Below are positions 34,437 through 45,275 of a stretch of 64,000 nucleotides of DNA, piece by piece. Below the pieces are notes generated by a model, which was not told the origin of the DNA, ran no database searches, and saw nothing but the letters and a program-made list of their open reading frames with translations. Positions within the stretch are counted from its first letter, which is position 1, and each line of letters starts with the position of its first letter. The position numbers were made by a program, and so were the translations under genes. Source of the DNA: Mesorhizobium sp. 113-3-3 (GTDB taxonomy: Bacteria > Pseudomonadota > Alphaproteobacteria > Rhizobiales > Rhizobiaceae). Location of the stretch: the NCBI RefSeq assembly GCF_016756495.1, contig NZ_AP023243.1:6762501-6826500 (forward strand). The letters are read 5' to 3'.

Positions 34437-35927
34437 TCACCGGTCGCCGAAGCGGTGAGCCGTCGCGCCGGCGAATTCATTGAAAGCGTTCACAGTCGCT
34501 GTCCCGTTCTTCGTGCTCGCCAGATCGTCCTCCAAAGCAGGCTGGCAATCCCACGGCGCCGGCTCCCGCACCTGGCCCCAGATCGGGTTATGAATGGCGA
34601 GGTCGATCTGCCGGACAAGTTCCACCATGCCGTCATAGCCGGCATAAGGATGTTGGCGCTCCTGATTGATATCGAGCCACGGTGTCTTGGCCTTCAGAGC
34701 GATGAATTGCGTGCGCCCGCCCGACAGCATGATGTCGGCCTTCTGTTTTGAGAGCATGGCGTAAAGATCGCGCGCTGCCATCTGCTCGAACATGTGGTTT
34801 TCGTCCTTGAGGATCCGTTTGATCCGCTCCTTGTCTTCGACTGTGGATTTCTTGACCGAGGTGCCGACGATCTCCATGCCGATCTCCATCAGCGCGTGGA
34901 CGACCGACCAGGACTTCACACCGCCCGTGTTGAGCAGCACGCGCTTGCCTTGAAGCCGCCGGCGGTAGGCCTCGAGGTTCTTCCACGCAATCGCCTCCTG
35001 CTCAGCAATCAGCGTCTCCGTGCGATCGAGGATCTCCGCATCGGCGCCCTTCCTCACCAGCAGCTCAGCAATGTTGCGAAGTGCTTCCGAGGTATCGGTT
35101 ATGCCGTAGAAAGAGCCCTCGAAGTACGGGATGTCCCAGCGCTCCTCCATCTTGCGGGCCAGATTGATCAGTGCGCTCGAGCACACCATCATAGCCGCCC
35201 GGGCGCGGTGCGCGGATGCAACGTCGATGTAACGCGCATCGCCCGGTATGCAAGCGCGCACCCGGATGCCAAGCCGATCAAGCAGCGGCTTGACCAGCCA
35301 GAATTCGCCGGAGAGGTTGAATTCGCCAAGGATGTTGATGTCGTAGGGCCCGGCGTCGTCGGGTTCCACCGTGCCGATGACATGATCGAGCAACGCTTCG
35401 GCGGCGAGTTTGTTGCCGAGGTTCTTGGAGCCGGCCAGGCCCGGCGCATTGATCGGCACCACGGCCAGTCCGAATTTTTCGGCCGCGCGTTTGCACACGG
35501 CCTCGATGTCGTCGCCGATCAGCGCCGTCACGCAGGTCGAATAGACGAAGACTGCCGGCGGCGCATATGTTTCCTTGATCTCGCGGATCGCCTTGAATAG
35601 CTTCCGCTCGCCCTGCCCCATCACGATGTCGAGTTCGGTGAGGTCTGTTGTGAAGCTTGTCCGCCACAGGGTTGGCCCGGACGAAGCTGCGCCTCTGTTG
35701 TCCCAGGAATTGCCCTCGCAGGCGAGCGGCGCATGGACCAGGTGCGCAACGTCGGTGATCGGCTGCAGGACGATCTTGGCGCCGTCAAAGGCGCAGCCGC
35801 CGGCTGACGCCCCGGGGGTCAGCGGCTTCGAGCAGCCCTCCTTGCGCGCCTTGGCATCCTTGCCGCGGTTGGTATCGCAGGCGGGCTCGTCGAAAACGTC
35901 CTGGATCTTGGCACTGAGCGAGGTCAT
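34437..35927 (-). CDS. nifE: Nitrogenase FeMo-cofactor scaffold subunit NifE
   Basis: A 496-residue alpha-subunit-like scaffold protein that pairs with NifN. Conserved stretches include the GCAFDGAKIVLQPITDVAHL cysteine region (about 45-65), [18 protein letters not shown] (about 150) and the C-terminal HPYAGYDGMVELVRQ, which corresponds to the NifD cofactor region but lacks its His-containing loop. Start 35927 has a GGAGAC site. It lies 60 bases after nifK, within one operon. Confidence 0.96.
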   Translation of the reverse strand: MTSLSAKIQDVFDEPACDTNRGKDAKARKEGCSKPLTPGASAGGCAFDGAKIVLQPITDVAHLVHAPLACEGNSWDNRGAASSGPTLWRTSFTTDLTELDIVMGQGERKLFKAIREIKETYAPPAVFVYSTCVTALIGDDIEAVCKRAAEKFGLAVVPINAPGLAGSKNLGNKLAAEALLDHVIGTVEPDDAGPYDINILGEFNLSGEFWLVKPLLDRLGIRVRACIPGDARYIDVASAHRARAAMMVCSSALINLARKMEERWDIPYFEGSFYGITDTSEALRNIAELLVRKGADAEILDRTETLIAEQEAIAWKNLEAYRRRLQGKRVLLNTGGVKSWSVVHALMEIGMEIVGTSVKKSTVEDKERIKRILKDENHMFEQMAARDLYAMLSKQKADIMLSGGRTQFIALKAKTPWLDINQERQHPYAGYDGMVELVRQIDLAIHNPIWGQVREPAPWDCQPALEDDLASTKNGTATVNAFNEFAGATAHRFGDR

Positions 35928-35987
35928 TGCGTCAGTCTCCGAAGTCCATCGGGCAATGGGCGGCCTCGGCGAAAGGCCGGCACGGGC

Positions 35988-37529
35988 TTAGCGGGTGAGG
36001 TCATAGGAATAGTCCGTCACGCCTGTTTCGCTCGTCTCGCGATCGAGCTTGTCGAATATCTTGTCGAGGATCGTCGTCAGCACGCGTAATCCACCCTGGT
36101 AGCCCATGAGGGGAAAGCGATGGTGATGGTGCCGGTCGAAGATTGGAAACATCAGCCGGATCAGCGGCGTGCCGGTGTCGCGCTCCAGATACTTGCCATA
36201 GGAATTGCCGATCAGCAGGTCCACCGGCTCTGTAAACAGCAGCGAACGCATCGCCCAGAGATCCTTGCCCGCCCAGATCTGGGCATCCTGGCCGAAGGAC
36301 GAGGATGCAAGCAATTCCTTCATCTCGGCCTGCCAGGGCGATGTGCCGTTGGTCGCGAGGCAATGTGTCGGCTCGCCACCGGTCTCCATGACGAAGCGGG
36401 CCGTGGCGTAGACGAAGTCCGGATCCCCATAGATTGCGTACTTCTTGCCGTGCAGCCATGACTGGCTGTCCGCCATGGCGTCAACCAGTCGGCCGCGCTC
36501 CATCCGGATTGCCTCGGGGATCTCCTGGCCGGAAATCGCCGAGACCTTCATCAGGAATTCGTCGGTCGCCTGGACACCCAGTGGATAGTGGAAGGATGCC
36601 GTCGCTTGCCCGACCTCGTCGCAATATTCCAGCGTCTTGCGGGTGTTGTAATGCTGCAGCGACAGTGTCGCCTCCGCGTTGAGTGCGCCTTTCAAGTCTT
36701 CGATCTTCGTGCCACCGTCATACATGCGGTATTCGCCGTCAGACGGCGTGTCGAACTGGTCTGAGGCGTCTTGAATGACGGTATAAGTGACACCCATCAG
36801 GTCGAGGAGGCGCTTGAGTTCTCGGTTGTTTCCGACGCAGAATCCGTCGAAGCCTGGAATGATGTTGATGGTCCCAGCGGCTTGCGAGCGCTCGCTGCCC
36901 TTCCAGAAATGCTCCAGCACGCCCTTCACCATGCCGTCATAGCCATCGATATGGCTGCCGACGAAGGCAGGCGTATGCGCGAAAGGCACGTCGAAGTCGC
37001 TCGGGACCGAGCCTTCGTTCTTGGCGTTCTCGATGAAGCTCCGCAGGTCGTCGCCAATGACTTCAGCCATGCAGGTGGTCGAGACGGCGATCATCTTGGG
37101 GTCGTAGAGCTTGTAGGTATTGGCGAGTCCGTCGACCATGTTCTTCAGGCCGCCAAACACTGCCGCGTCCTCGGTCATCGAGGAGGAAACCGCTGACGAA
37201 GGCTCCTTGAAATGTCGCGACAGATGCGAGCGGTAGTAGGCAACGCAGCCCTGGCTACCGTGGACGAAAGACATGGTCCGCTCGAAGCCCGCGGCCGCGA
37301 ACACCGCACCGAGCGGCTGGCAGGCCTTGGCGGGGTTTATGACAAGCGCCTCGCGAGCGAGGTTCTTTTCGCGGTATTCCCAAGTTTTGGTCAATTCGCC
37401 TTGATCGGTGACGATCTGATCAGGGTGAGGACATTCGAAATTCAGTTTCTTGTCGGCAAGCATTTGTCTGTATTCCGGCTCGCGGAACAGGGGAGCATGG
37501 TCGAGAACTTTTTCGGCCGATTGCGGCAT
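35988..37529 (-). CDS. nifK: Nitrogenase MoFe protein beta subunit
   Basis: A 513-residue NifK. With NifD it forms the MoFe protein; NifK supplies three of the P-cluster cysteines, visible in [21 protein letters not shown] and [13 protein letters not shown] chose the start at 37529 ([11 protein letters not shown]) with an AAGGTGA site, instead of the ATG six codons earlier. It is separated from nifD by 130 bases containing a perfect hairpin. Confidence 0.97.
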   Translation of the reverse strand: MPQSAEKVLDHAPLFREPEYRQMLADKKLNFECPHPDQIVTDQGELTKTWEYREKNLAREALVINPAKACQPLGAVFAAAGFERTMSFVHGSQGCVAYYRSHLSRHFKEPSSAVSSSMTEDAAVFGGLKNMVDGLANTYKLYDPKMIAVSTTCMAEVIGDDLRSFIENAKNEGSVPSDFDVPFAHTPAFVGSHIDGYDGMVKGVLEHFWKGSERSQAAGTINIIPGFDGFCVGNNRELKRLLDLMGVTYTVIQDASDQFDTPSDGEYRMYDGGTKIEDLKGALNAEATLSLQHYNTRKTLEYCDEVGQATASFHYPLGVQATDEFLMKVSAISGQEIPEAIRMERGRLVDAMADSQSWLHGKKYAIYGDPDFVYATARFVMETGGEPTHCLATNGTSPWQAEMKELLASSSFGQDAQIWAGKDLWAMRSLLFTEPVDLLIGNSYGKYLERDTGTPLIRLMFPIFDRHHHHRFPLMGYQGGLRVLTTILDKIFDKLDRETSETGVTDYSYDLTR

Positions 37530-37631
37530 GGTGGTCACCTTTTCCATCTGGCTGCGGCAAGCGGCAGCACAGAGACATCAAAGCGTTAAAGGGCATCCCG
37601 CGTGGATCGAGCGCGCCCCAAGCATTTATCG

Positions 37632-37650
37632 GCCTCCCTGCCAGGGAGGC
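37632..37650. repeat. Hairpin in the nifD-nifK spacer
   Basis: GCCTCCCTG and CAGGGAGGC form a 9-bp perfect inverted repeat around a single base. It lies just after the nifD stop without a T-run, so it looks more like an RNA stability or processing element than a full terminator. Confidence 0.55.
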
Positions 37651-37659
37651 AGCCAGTCC

Positions 37660-39165
37660 TCATTCGGCGGCGACCGCCGTCGGCGGCGCGTCCTTCATCT
37701 TTTTCCACGGCGCGCGGTAGAGATCCCAGACCGGGTTGTTGATGGCCAGATCCATGTCGCGGGCGAAAATGGCGAAGCCGTCATAGCCGTGATACGGGCC
37801 GGAATAGTCCCAGGAGTGCATCTGGCGGAACGGGATGCCCATCTTCTGTACCGGGTACTTCTCCTTGATACCGGAGCCAACGAGATCCGGGCGGATGCCT
37901 TCGATGAACTTCTCCAGCTCATAACCGGTGACGTCGTCATAGACGAGCGTGCCATTCTTCACGTAATGGCCGGTGCGCTGATAGTCGTCGTTGTGGGCGA
38001 ATTCGTAGCCGGTGCCAACGATCACCATACCGAGGTCTTCGTAGGCAGTGATGACGTGACGGGGGCGCAGGCCGCCGACATAGAGCATCACCGTCCTGCC
38101 TTCGAGGCGCGGTTGGTACTTGGCGATGACGGCATCGACCAAGGGCCGGTACTTGGCGATGACCTTTTCGGTCTTCTCCTCGATTTCCGCGCCGAAGTGT
38201 TTGGCGATGTTGCGCAAGGAGGCCTCGATCTGGGAGGGGCCGAAGAAATTGTATTCCATCCAGGCGATGCCGTACTTTTCCTCCATGTGCCGGCAGATGT
38301 AGTTCATCGACCGGTAGCAGTGGATCAAATTGAGCTTGGCCTTGGGCGCGCGCTCTATCTCGGCGAGCGTGGCGTCGCCCGACCAGTTGCCGACCACCCG
38401 AAGTCCAATCTCCTCAAGCAGGATTCGCGAAGCCCAGGCATCGCCGCCAATGTTGTAGTCGCCAACGACGTTGACGTCGTAAGGGCCGGACTCGAACGCG
38501 ACATCGTCCTTGTCGAAGACCCAATCGCGGATCGCATCATTGGCAATGTGGTGGCCGAGCGATTGTGAAACGCCGCGGAAACCTTCGCAGCGCACCGGTA
38601 CAATCGTCTTTTCGTGCTCCTTGGCCTTCTTGCGCGACACTGCCTCGATATCGTCCCCGATCAGGCCGATCGGGCATTCGGACTGCACCGAGATGCCCCC
38701 ACTGAGCGGAAACAAGTCCTCGACCTCGTCGATGATCTTTTCCAGCTTCTTGTCGCCGCCGAAAACGATGTCCTTCTCCTGGAAGTCGGAGGTGAACTGC
38801 ATTGTCACGAATGTGTCGATGCCCGTCGTGCCGACGTAATAGTTGCGGCGTTGCGACCAGGAATATTGCCCACAGCCGACCGGCCCGTGCGAGATGTGGA
38901 CCATATCCTTGACCGGACCCCACACCACGCCCTTGGAGCCGGCATAGGCGCAGCCGCGGATTGTCATCACGCCCGGAATGGATTTGATGTTCGATTTGAC
39001 GTCGCATTCGGAAAGGCCCTTGTCCTCACCTCCGGCCTCGTCCTTGCTCGTTGCGACACTGAGGTGCTTCTTGCGACGCTTCGCCGCCTTGTCTGGATAT
39101 TGGGACAGCACGTCTTCGATAAGCTTCGCATGCAAGGCGCCGTCATTCTCATAGTCGAGGCCCAT
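37660..39165 (-). CDS. nifD: Nitrogenase MoFe protein alpha subunit
   Basis: A 501-residue NifD carrying the FeMo-cofactor. P-cluster cysteines are in [22 protein letters not shown] and [12 protein letters not shown]. The cofactor Cys is in [14 protein letters not shown] and the cofactor His in [16 protein letters not shown]; the Gln/His environment ([11 protein letters not shown]) is also kept. I chose the start at 39165 ([11 protein letters not shown]), since the frame's first six codons are not part of the family. It follows nifH by 104 bases. Confidence 0.97.
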   Translation of the reverse strand: MGLDYENDGALHAKLIEDVLSQYPDKAAKRRKKHLSVATSKDEAGGEDKGLSECDVKSNIKSIPGVMTIRGCAYAGSKGVVWGPVKDMVHISHGPVGCGQYSWSQRRNYYVGTTGIDTFVTMQFTSDFQEKDIVFGGDKKLEKIIDEVEDLFPLSGGISVQSECPIGLIGDDIEAVSRKKAKEHEKTIVPVRCEGFRGVSQSLGHHIANDAIRDWVFDKDDVAFESGPYDVNVVGDYNIGGDAWASRILLEEIGLRVVGNWSGDATLAEIERAPKAKLNLIHCYRSMNYICRHMEEKYGIAWMEYNFFGPSQIEASLRNIAKHFGAEIEEKTEKVIAKYRPLVDAVIAKYQPRLEGRTVMLYVGGLRPRHVITAYEDLGMVIVGTGYEFAHNDDYQRTGHYVKNGTLVYDDVTGYELEKFIEGIRPDLVGSGIKEKYPVQKMGIPFRQMHSWDYSGPYHGYDGFAIFARDMDLAINNPVWDLYRAPWKKMKDAPPTAVAAE

Positions 39166-39269
39166 GGGACCTGCCCCTTTCAAGGTTCGGGTAACGCCTC
39201 GCCGACGAGGCCTTGTTTCGTAGAAAGGGGCGTCAGGTCACGGTCTGCGCCCCCTGTCGGTAGCGGCGA

Positions 39270-40292
<1,023 letters not shown>

Positions 40293-40354
40293 TTATGATT
40301 GCTTTTCAGCTGTTTAACATTTGGCAAAAATATTAAATTGGCTAAATAAACTTG

Positions 40355-40370
40355 TGTCGCGGCCCTGACA
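40355..40370 (-). promoter_or_regulatory. NifA upstream activator site of nifH
   Basis: TGT-CGCGGCCCTG-ACA, an exact TGT-N10-ACA placed 92 bases upstream of the -24 element, the classical distance for nifH. Confidence 0.88.
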
Positions 40371-40531
40371 AAGGCGACAGGAAATGTCGGATGGCGTTGA
40401 GTGAGACGTCGGCCGCGGAGCCCGGAAAGAAGCTAGTTGTCAAAATCTGATGGAGTAGATGCCCCCTCCGACGCCATCGCAATGTGCCAGTTTGGTGATT
40501 GCCAGAATCGACCAAGACAGAGACGGCATCC

Positions 40532-41108
40532 ATGGAAGTTACCATCATTGGAATCGATCTCGCAAAGCGGGTCTTCCAGGTTCACGGCGCGGCGAGTGAC
40601 GGGAAGGTTGTCTTTCGCAAGAAGCTGTCGCGCGCAGTTGCTGCCGTTTCTCGCCGGACAGCCCCGGTGCACGGTGGCGATGGAAGCGCGACCGCCCACG
40701 ACTGGGGGCGTACGATCGGCGGGCTCGGGCATGCCGTCCGGCTCCTGCCGCCGGTCTATGTGAAGTCCTTTGTAAAGCGGCACGCGGAAGCGGCCCTCAG
40801 GCCGACAATGCGCTTCGTGGCTGTCAAAACCGAGGAGCAAGAGGCGCGGTCGATGATCTTCCGCACGCGCGACCTCTTGGTGCGCCAGCGCACGCAGCTG
40901 ATAAACGCCCTGCGCGGCCACCTCGCCGAAGCACGGGGTCGTCGCCCCACACGGCCCGGCCCACGTGAAGCGCCTTGCGGATGCAATCGAAGACGAGGAA
41001 GGCCTCATCCAGCCGATCGTCCGCGACGTTGGTCGTCTCTACCTCCAGCAGATCGCCATCTACAGCGAGACGATCGCCGAGCTCGAGAAGACCCTCCCTT
41101 GGCTGTAG
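40532..41108 (+). pseudogene. IS110-family transposase, N-terminal part, frameshifted
   Basis: Starts MEVTIIGIDLAKRVFQVHG, the DEDD-type N-terminus of IS110 transposases, with later blocks GHAVRLLPPVYVKSFVKRH, RDLLVRQRTQLINALRGHL and YSETIAELEKTL in different frames. At least two frameshifts lie between, and the C-terminal transposase_20 domain is absent. It ends 50 bases before the broken vapC, so the insertion probably damaged that locus. It lies just upstream of the nifH control region. Confidence 0.85.
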
Positions 41109-41158
41109 ATCATCTGGGAGCTCGTCCCGCTGGATTTGGCGCGCTGAAGGAGCGGGGA

Positions 41159-41218
41159 TCAGCCAAATCCGCGAGCGTTCCAAGTGGATTCTGTCCACTC
41201 TATCTGAGTTTCAGCCAT
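41159..41218 (-). pseudogene. N-terminal scrap of a DUF5131-type (phage Gp37-like) gene
   Basis: MAETQIEWTESTWN is the characteristic start of DUF5131 proteins; the frame then breaks at the IS110 remnant. It is fused in frame to the preceding vapC remnant. No function. Confidence 0.5.
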
Positions 41219-41546
41219 CTTGCCTTCGAGCCCGCTGCGCGGCTTGCCGGCCAGTTTTCCTCCTGCCATCAGCCGCGCCCAGATCAGCCCTGCCTTGTCG
41301 TCGAACGAGAGGATGCGGCCCGCAAACAGCGCCTGCGGCCCCTCAGGCCCAGAGAACCAGTTGTCGAGTGCGTCGCGTTTTTTCCCGCGCGGCTTCTCCA
41401 GAACCCTGCGAAGAATTTCCGCAACGGTCAGCGAAGCGATGAACAATCCTCGTCACGCTGTCTCGACATCCATGCCAGGAGCGATTCCGAAGGCTGCGAT
41501 TTGACGACATCGCTGATGATGTTGGTATCGAGGAGGTAGCGTGTCA
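41219..41546 (-). pseudogene. Broken VapC-type PIN-domain toxin
   Basis: The frame starts with GTG overlapping the antitoxin stop and reads TRYLLDTNIISDVVKSQPSE, the PIN-domain start with its first catalytic Asp. A one-base loss near 41445 shifts the frame; FIASLTVAEILRRVLEKP and WFSGPEGPQALFAG follow in the second frame. The C-terminal acidic residues are replaced by unrelated sequence. PIN toxins are RNases, and this one is dead. Confidence 0.8.
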
Positions 41547-41843
41547 CAGGTCGATCTTCCGCCCCTCTTCATGGGGGCGGGAAAGATCGAGGTCAGCTCC
41601 CACGAGCGGCGAACGACGCAATGCGGCGAGAATCCCGACAAGCTTGGGTGGCTCGCCGGCGATGGTCTGGCTGACAGCAGCGCGCAGGCTAGAGGCATCC
41701 GGTCCATCTTCGGCCAGGCGGCGAGCCAAAGATCGAATGAGGTCGCGATCGGCATCGCGGCCAAGCACCTCGAAGCGCGCCAAGCCGCGCTCGCTGAGGC
41801 GAGATCGATAGTTTTGAATGGCGCGTTTTTGCGAGCTGCTCAT
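41544..41843 (-). CDS. VapB-type antitoxin, now without a working toxin
   Basis: A 99-residue antitoxin of the group paired with VapC in Rhizobiales: a basic N-terminus (SQKRAIQNYRSRLSERGLARFEVLG), DRDLIRSLARRLAEDGP, and a toxin-binding C-terminus (GILAALRRSPLVGADLDLSRP). It is intact, but the downstream toxin is frameshifted. It could still repress its own promoter or neutralise a related toxin elsewhere. Confidence 0.75.
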   Translation of the reverse strand: MSSSQKRAIQNYRSRLSERGLARFEVLGRDADRDLIRSLARRLAEDGPDASSLRAAVSQTIAGEPPKLVGILAALRRSPLVGADLDLSRPHEEGRKIDL

Positions 41844-42304
41844 AGCTGCCTCCGACTACAACACACATACATAATACATTCGACATACATCATAACTACA
41901 ACAAGAAGGAACATACAGATCTAAATAGAAAGACAGTCTTCATTTCTCATTTCCAGTAATATAACCAGAATACTTGGTTTGATCAAGGTGCAGGCAGTCC
42001 GGGCAGTGCTCTCTTTCGGTTGAATGGCATCGGTGGGGGACGCGCGATATATGTTACGCGACGGTACTTTTTGACCAGCGTCGAGTTCTTGCGCTGACAA
42101 GAGAAATATCTCGGCGCCGACCAGAGGGCGTCGGCCCCAGGACGGGCGAGGCTCGTTCGGAGAACGGCGCGAAACAGGGATTGGTCGATTCGCGCGGCGA
42201 TGATTGACCACAACGCCTGCTGGACGGGTTCCGCGTGCAGCTGCCCGTCGCTGCCCGCCTTGAGAACTGTCAGAAAATCGCATACATTTCTGACAGGAGC
42301 ATCC
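41844..42304. other. Intergenic region between two toxin-antitoxin loci
   Basis: An AT-rich patch at about 41860-41990 (unlike the surrounding GC-rich DNA) and no supported gene. The bipartite sequence CTGTCAGAAA/TTTCTGACAG around 42267-42296 is an inverted repeat just ahead of the AbiEi-type gene and could be its operator. Confidence 0.5.
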
Positions 42305-42898
42305 ATGCAACGGTTGACCGAACAGATTCTTGCGCACGCGAAAGGGCTGCCAGAGGGCACGCCGGTCGCAGCTAAGAGCTTGCTTCACCTCGGGAATCGC
42401 GCCGCGGTGGATCAGGCATTGTCGCGTCTAGCCGAGCGGACGCAGTTGATCCGGGCGGGTCGCGGCGTCTATCTCCTTCCGGTCACGAGCAGGTTTGGCA
42501 CCCGGGCTCCCTCCGTGGAGCAAGCGATCGACGCGCTTGCCAGCCAGCGCGGGGAGATCATCGTCCCGAGTGGGGCCGTTGCCGCCAACACCCTCGGTCT
42601 CACGACACAGGTGCCGGTCCGGTCGGTCTATCTGACTTCCGGCCGCACCCGGAAGATGAGCCTCGGCAAGCAGGTCGTCGAGCTTCGCCACGCGCCTCGT
42701 TGGCAGCTCGCCATGGCGCATCGGCCCGCTGGCGAGGCGGTGCGAGCGTTGGCTTGGCTTGGGCCGGAGAAGGCTGAGGCCGCCCTCCAGACACTGAAGC
42801 GGAAACTCCCGCCGGGCGCCTTCAGCGAGTTGGTCGCGGTAGCGCCGCAGCTTCCTACCTGGATGGCGCGCAGCGTGGGCAAGGCCGCACATGGCTGA
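42305..42898 (+). CDS. AbiEi-type antitoxin/transcriptional regulator (DUF6088)
   Basis: A 197-residue protein with an N-terminal winged-helix region (TEQILAHAKGLPEGTPVAAK, then SRLAERTQLIRAGRGVYLLP) and the AbiEi-type C-terminal domain. In AbiE systems this partner represses the operon and counters the nucleotidyltransferase toxin. The start at 42305 follows a GACAGGAGC site; an inverted repeat lies immediately upstream. Its stop overlaps the toxin start by 8 bases. Confidence 0.82.
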   Translation: MQRLTEQILAHAKGLPEGTPVAAKSLLHLGNRAAVDQALSRLAERTQLIRAGRGVYLLPVTSRFGTRAPSVEQAIDALASQRGEIIVPSGAVAANTLGLTTQVPVRSVYLTSGRTRKMSLGKQVVELRHAPRWQLAMAHRPAGEAVRALAWLGPEKAEAALQTLKRKLPPGAFSELVAVAPQLPTWMARSVGKAAHG

Positions 42899-43903
42899 TC
42901 CCTTTCTCCACCTCCCGATCGAGGATCGGCGGGAGGCGCTCGGCGCGCGGCCGATCGGTCCGGCCGGCCGGCGCATCTCCTCGAGAAGGACGTGTGGGTG
43001 GTCTGGGCGCTCGCCACCTTTACGGCTCGGCGCTCGGCGAATCTGGTGTTCAAGGGCGGCACGTCGCTGTCCAAAGCCTATCAGGTTATCCAGCGGTTTT
43101 CCGAGGACGTCGACCTAACATACGACATCCGGGCGATTGCACCCGACTTGGTGGGCGACGACGGCGAAGCGTTGCCGGAGACCCGTAGCGAGGAAAAACG
43201 CTGGTCCAGCGAGGTGCGCAAGCGCCTGCCCAATTGGGTTGAAGGAAGCGTTCAGCCGATCATCGCAGATGCGCTCGCGGCTGAAGCTTTGGCGGCCGCC
43301 ATCCGCGTCGAGGGCGAGAAGCTGTTCATCGATTACGAAGCCGCGACGGCTGGCTCCGGCTATGTGGCGCCGAGCGTGATCCTCGAATTCGGAGCACGAT
43401 CGACGGGCGAGCCCGCGAGCTTGCGCGACATCGCCTGCGACGCGTCTGGCCTGATCGAGGGCGTGACCTTTCCCACGGCTCGTCCACGCGTGATGCATGC
43501 GGAGCGAACCTTCTGGGAGAAGGCGACGGCCATCCATGTCTTCTGCCTGCAGAAGCGCCTGCGCGGCGATCGCTTTGCTCGTCACTGGCACGATGTCGCG
43601 CGGTTGGACGAAACCGGTTTTGCCGCGTCCGCCTTTGCTGATCGCGATCTGGCGAACGCAGTGGCGCGCCACAAGACCATGTTCTTCGCCGAGAAAGCGC
43701 CCGATCGAACGCCCATCGATTACGCGGCGGCTGTCAACGGCGGTCTGCGGCTTGTGCCCGCAGGCGATGGTCTGAAGGCGCTTGAAGAGGACTACGCCCG
43801 CATGGTCGACGACGGGCTTCTTCTGGAAGACGCGGAGCCTTTCGAAGCGCTGATGGCGCGATGTGCCGATATCGCCGAGCGAGCCAATTACATCCGCGAA
43901 TAG
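42891..43903 (+). pseudogene. AbiEii-type nucleotidyltransferase toxin with an N-terminal frameshift
   Basis: ATG at 42891 begins MADPFLHLPIEDRREALG; after about 18 codons a one-base deletion near 42946 shifts the frame, and the family sequence continues as LLEKDVWVVWALAT, then NLVFKGGTSLSKAYQVIQRF and SEDVDLTYDI. These contain the GS-type motif and acidic residues of the nucleotidyltransferase fold, and the rest (about 300 residues) is intact. AbiEii toxins add nucleotides to RNA and cause growth arrest during phage infection. A GTG at 42992 could give a shortened protein that keeps the catalytic motif, so partial activity cannot be excluded. Confidence 0.7.
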
Positions 43904-43925
43904 AAAAAACTGGGGGGACGGCGCC

Positions 43926-44370
43926 GTGCGAATTTCGCGGATCAAAATTACAAACTTCGCCAATCGGCGCGCTGCGGCCGGGAATGCTCGATGCGCTGAT
44001 GGCGGCAGAGCCAAGCCTCGCCGATCAACGCGAACAGGTGGTGCGCATGTCGGCGGCGCTCGCTGTCGGCGGGCCGCTCGCCGACCTGGATCTGGCGAGC
44101 CTCGGTGGACGCGACGCGTCGCCTCTCCATCTTAATCTGTTGACGCCGCACTCGGCAAAGGGCTGCGAATATGATGTCGTGATCATGGCGGGACTCGATC
44201 TGGGCGGTTTGCCCTGGCGCAACGAGCAGCCGGCGGCGCGCCGCGAAAGCCAACGGCTGTTCTATGTTGGCCTGACGCGGGCCCGCGACGAGATCCATAT
44301 GTTGTATTCCGGTTACGTCGATACCGGCCGCGGGCGAAGGTTCGGCACCCCGTCCCGTGCAAGAGCGTAG
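43926..44370 (+). pseudogene. Deletion fusion of an OLD-nuclease start and a UvrD-helicase C-terminus
   Basis: GTG at 43926 begins RISRIKITNFAN, the first residues of OLD/AAA-ATPase nucleases. After about 13 codons it is joined out of frame to the C-terminal domain of a UvrD-type helicase (LNLLTPHSAKGCEYDVVIMA, then RLFYVGLTRARDE). An OLD nuclease gene followed by a UvrD helicase gene is the layout of Gabija-type phage defence. A single deletion between the two would leave exactly this scar. Not functional. Confidence 0.6.
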
Positions 44371-44414
44371 CCGTCGACAAGTGTGGAGATCAGCTCCTTT
44401 GCATTGGGAAACCG

Positions 44415-45275
44415 TTATTTGAGGGTCGGGTCGAGCTTATCGCGCAACCAGTCGCCGAGGACGCTAACGGCAACGGCCGTGATGACAATGACGAGGCTTG
44501 GAGCGAGCAGCATCCAGGAGGCGCGGGTGATATACTCGCGGCCGGCCGCGACCATGACACCCAGGCTGGTCATCGGCGGTTGAACGCCGAGGCCGAGGAA
44601 GGAGAGTCCGCTTTCCACCAGGACGATTTCCGGAAAGGTCACCGTCGCCGCCACGAGAAGCGTCGCCGCGCTGTTGGGCAGGATATGCCGCAGATAGACA
44701 CGCAGCGGATGGGCGCCGAGTTGGCGCGTTGCGCTCGCATAGCCCTGCGCGCTGGCGGTGATTGCCAGTCCTCGTGCCAACCGCGCATTCCGCTCCCAGC
44801 CATAAAGTCCCATCAGGGCGACGAACAGCGTCAGCGAATTACCGAAACAGGCGAGCATTGCCAGCGCCACGATTAGAAATGGTAGCGAAGCCTGTACGTC
44901 GATCATTAGCAGCAGGGCATGCTCGACGAGCCCGCGGAAATACGCGGCGATGAAGCCAATCCCGGTACCGACCAACACGCTGATCGCAGTGGCGCCGAAG
45001 GCGACCAGCAAGCTGGTGCGGATCGAGTAGAAAAGACGCGAGGCCACGTCACGGCCCAGATCGTCGGTTCCCAGGACGTGTAGCATCGTTCCGCCAAAGC
45101 CGACGGGCGGCGCCAGGCGATGGCGCAGGTCGATGGAAGTGATCTCATGGGGAGCCATCAGCGGCGCGGCGAGCGCCGTGAGGAGCATGAGGAGAACCCA
45201 GCCCACAGCAAGGAGTGTCGGCAGGTCCACCGAGCGAGGCGGCGGACGGTTGGTTTTTACAGTTGCCGTTTTCAT
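44415..45275 (-). CDS. Dipeptide/oligopeptide-type ABC transporter permease (DppC-like)
   Basis: A 286-residue inner-membrane permease with a long N-terminal helix (LLAVGWVLLMLLTALAAP) and several further segments. The ABC-interaction EAA loop is in YASATRQLGAHPLRVYLRHI (about 205). Its start overlaps the DppB-like stop (ATGA). Last gene of a five-gene import operon for peptides or similar solutes. Confidence 0.9.
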   Translation of the reverse strand: MKTATVKTNRPPPRSVDLPTLLAVGWVLLMLLTALAAPLMAPHEITSIDLRHRLAPPVGFGGTMLHVLGTDDLGRDVASRLFYSIRTSLLVAFGATAISVLVGTGIGFIAAYFRGLVEHALLLMIDVQASLPFLIVALAMLACFGNSLTLFVALMGLYGWERNARLARGLAITASAQGYASATRQLGAHPLRVYLRHILPNSAATLLVAATVTFPEIVLVESGLSFLGLGVQPPMTSLGVMVAAGREYITRASWMLLAPSLVIVITAVAVSVLGDWLRDKLDPTLK

